From Meinhardsimonia xiamenensis (GTDB taxonomy: Bacteria; Pseudomonadota; Alphaproteobacteria; Rhodobacterales; Rhodobacteraceae): DNA of 64,000 bases. The DNA is taken from the NCBI RefSeq assembly GCF_900102905.1, contig NZ_FNFV01000004.1, forward strand, positions 186,001 to 250,000, in the 5' to 3' direction. A model generated the notes under the pieces. That model was not told where the DNA came from, ran no database searches, and saw nothing but the letters and a program-made list of their open reading frames with translations. Shown here one piece after another: positions 63,205 through 64,000 of the stretch. Position 1 is the first letter of the stretch; each line of letters opens with the position of its first letter. The translations under genes were made by a program, and so were the position numbers.

Positions 63205-64000
63205 TCAATAGCCGCGTTCGCGATCGACCAGATGCAGGAGCGGCTCGCCCTTCTCGGCGCGGGCGATGTTCTCGGCAATCATCCGCGCCGCGCTTGAGGG
63301 GCGCGTCTCCGACGCGATGTGCGGCGTCACCGTCACCCTGGGATGGGTCCAGAACGGATGCCCCGCAGGGAGGGGCTCGGTGCGGAAGACATCGAGCGTG
63401 GCATGGGCGAGATGTCCCGAATCGAGCGCCGCGAGCAGCGCCTCGTCGTCGATGAGCGCCCCCCGGCCGGGGTTGATGAGCACGGCGCCGCGCGGCAGCC
63501 AACCGAGCCGTTCGGCGTTCATGAGCCCGTCGGTGTGCGGGGTCAGCGGCAGGAGAAGCACCACGATTTCCGCCTGCGCGAGCACCGCCCTCAGCCCTGC
63601 CTCGCCATGATGGCAGATGACACCCGGCATGTCCCTGGGGCTGCGGCTCCAGCCGCTCACGGCGAAGTTGAGCCGCGCCAGCGCCTCGGCGGCCGCGCCG
63701 CCAAGCGCGCCAAGGCCGAGCACCGCAACGCGCCGGTCGCGTGCGAGGGGCGGCGGCGTCGGCTCCCAGCGGTGCTCCGGGTTCACGATATGCGCATCCA
63801 TGCCGAGGTGGTGGCGCAGCACGTGGCCGACGACATATTCGACCATGCCTTCCACAAGGCCCGGATCAACCATCCGCGTCAGCGGCTGGGTGAGGGTGGG
63901 GTTGGCAAGGAAGCTCTCCACCCCGGCCCAGGTGCTCAGAACCGCCCGTGCCCGGCTGTAAGGCGAGAAGTCCCGCACCGGGCCGTTGGGGGCGGCAACG
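63205..64000 (-). CDS. Glyoxylate/hydroxypyruvate reductase A-type enzyme, 5' end cut off
   Basis: About 265 C-terminal residues are in the window; the frame stays open to the right edge, so the start lies outside. D-2-hydroxyacid dehydrogenase family: NAD(P) motif VAVLGLGALGGAAAEALA, catalytic Arg in INPGRGALID, Glu in FRTEPLPAGHPFW, and catalytic His in VTPHIASET. MVEYVVGHVLRHH is typical of GhrA. It would reduce glyoxylate and hydroxypyruvate with NADPH. Confidence 0.85.
   Translation of the reverse strand, partial: VAAPNGPVRDFSPYSRARAVLSTWAGVESFLANPTLTQPLTRMVDPGLVEGMVEYVVGHVLRHHLGMDAHIVNPEHRWEPTPPPLARDRRVAVLGLGALGGAAAEALARLNFAVSGWSRSPRDMPGVICHHGEAGLRAVLAQAEIVVLLLPLTPHTDGLMNAERLGWLPRGAVLINPGRGALIDDEALLAALDSGHLAHATLDVFRTEPLPAGHPFWTHPRVTVTPHIASETRPSSAARMIAENIARAEKGEPLLHLVDRERGY

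Noticed and set aside
1-64000. CRISPR arrays, insertion sequences or phage genes
   Set aside because: No regularly spaced repeats, no transposase, integrase or structural phage protein was recognised on either strand.

Overview
The window is GC-rich chromosomal DNA from an alphaproteobacterium, most likely a member of the Rhodobacterales. The reasons are the flagellar gene arrangement (flgB-flgC-fliE-fliQ-flgF-flgG-flgA-flgH beside flhA-fliR-flhB and motA), a BztABCD/AapJQMP-type amino-acid importer, the gene string rpmH-rnpA-yidD-ttcA...yidC-MOSC-engB-argB-ferredoxin, a CtrA-type site between flagellar operons and typical alphaproteobacterial protein signatures. No insertion sequence, phage, CRISPR array or plasmid gene was seen; coding density is high and many genes overlap by 1-4 bases.

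Layout. 1-820: a TolQ/ExbB-like channel protein and the start of a small ExbD-like partner, both minus strand. 1115-6061: propionyl-CoA synthetase (prpE), a secreted pentapeptide-repeat protein and a malic enzyme fused to a phosphotransacetylase-like domain (maeB). 6204-10719: a compact nucleoside salvage operon, cdd-deoA-deoB-add-upp. 10798-30687: a 20-kb flagellar locus with four transcription blocks: fliI alone; flgBC-fliE-fliQ-flgFGAH-fliL-like; the opposite-strand run fliL - DUF6468-like - motE-like - motA - unknown 846-aa protein - lytic transglycosylase - flhA - fliR - flhB - fliJ-like; and fliF-fliH-fliN-fliP. fliG, fliM, motB, hook, filament and most assembly genes are not in the window.

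30962-36028: the bzt/aap amino-acid ABC importer, whose second permease carries an extra coiled-coil segment of about 180 residues. 36128-45140: minus-strand housekeeping genes (sixA, ferredoxin-like, argB, engB, MOSC, yidC, a GGDEF-like/EAL protein, ttcA, yidD, rnpA, rpmH). 45402-48988: TVP38-type membrane protein, a MerA-like flavoprotein and an orphan histidine kinase. A tRNA-Arg(ACG) and a tartrate/D-malate dehydrogenase-type gene follow.

50492-56728 is the most distinctive region: a 1378-residue sensor kinase (PhnD-like periplasmic domain, four PAS-type domains, kinase core, two receiver-like tails of which the first lacks its phospho-acceptor Asp), a stand-alone receiver, an Hpt protein and a receiver coupled to a degenerate GGDEF-like domain. 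Together they look like a complete multi-part phosphorelay. 56893-60172: tRNA-Gln(TTG), kdsA and two genes of a Kps-type capsule exporter. 60388-64000: nhaA, a uracil-DNA glycosylase-family protein, an SseB-like protein and a hydroxyacid reductase cut by the window edge. No gene-free stretch exceeds 300 bases; the longest (821-1114, 30688-30961, 48989-49240, 55059-55310) are described where they hold something. Domain and family calls rest on motif recognition only, not on database searches.
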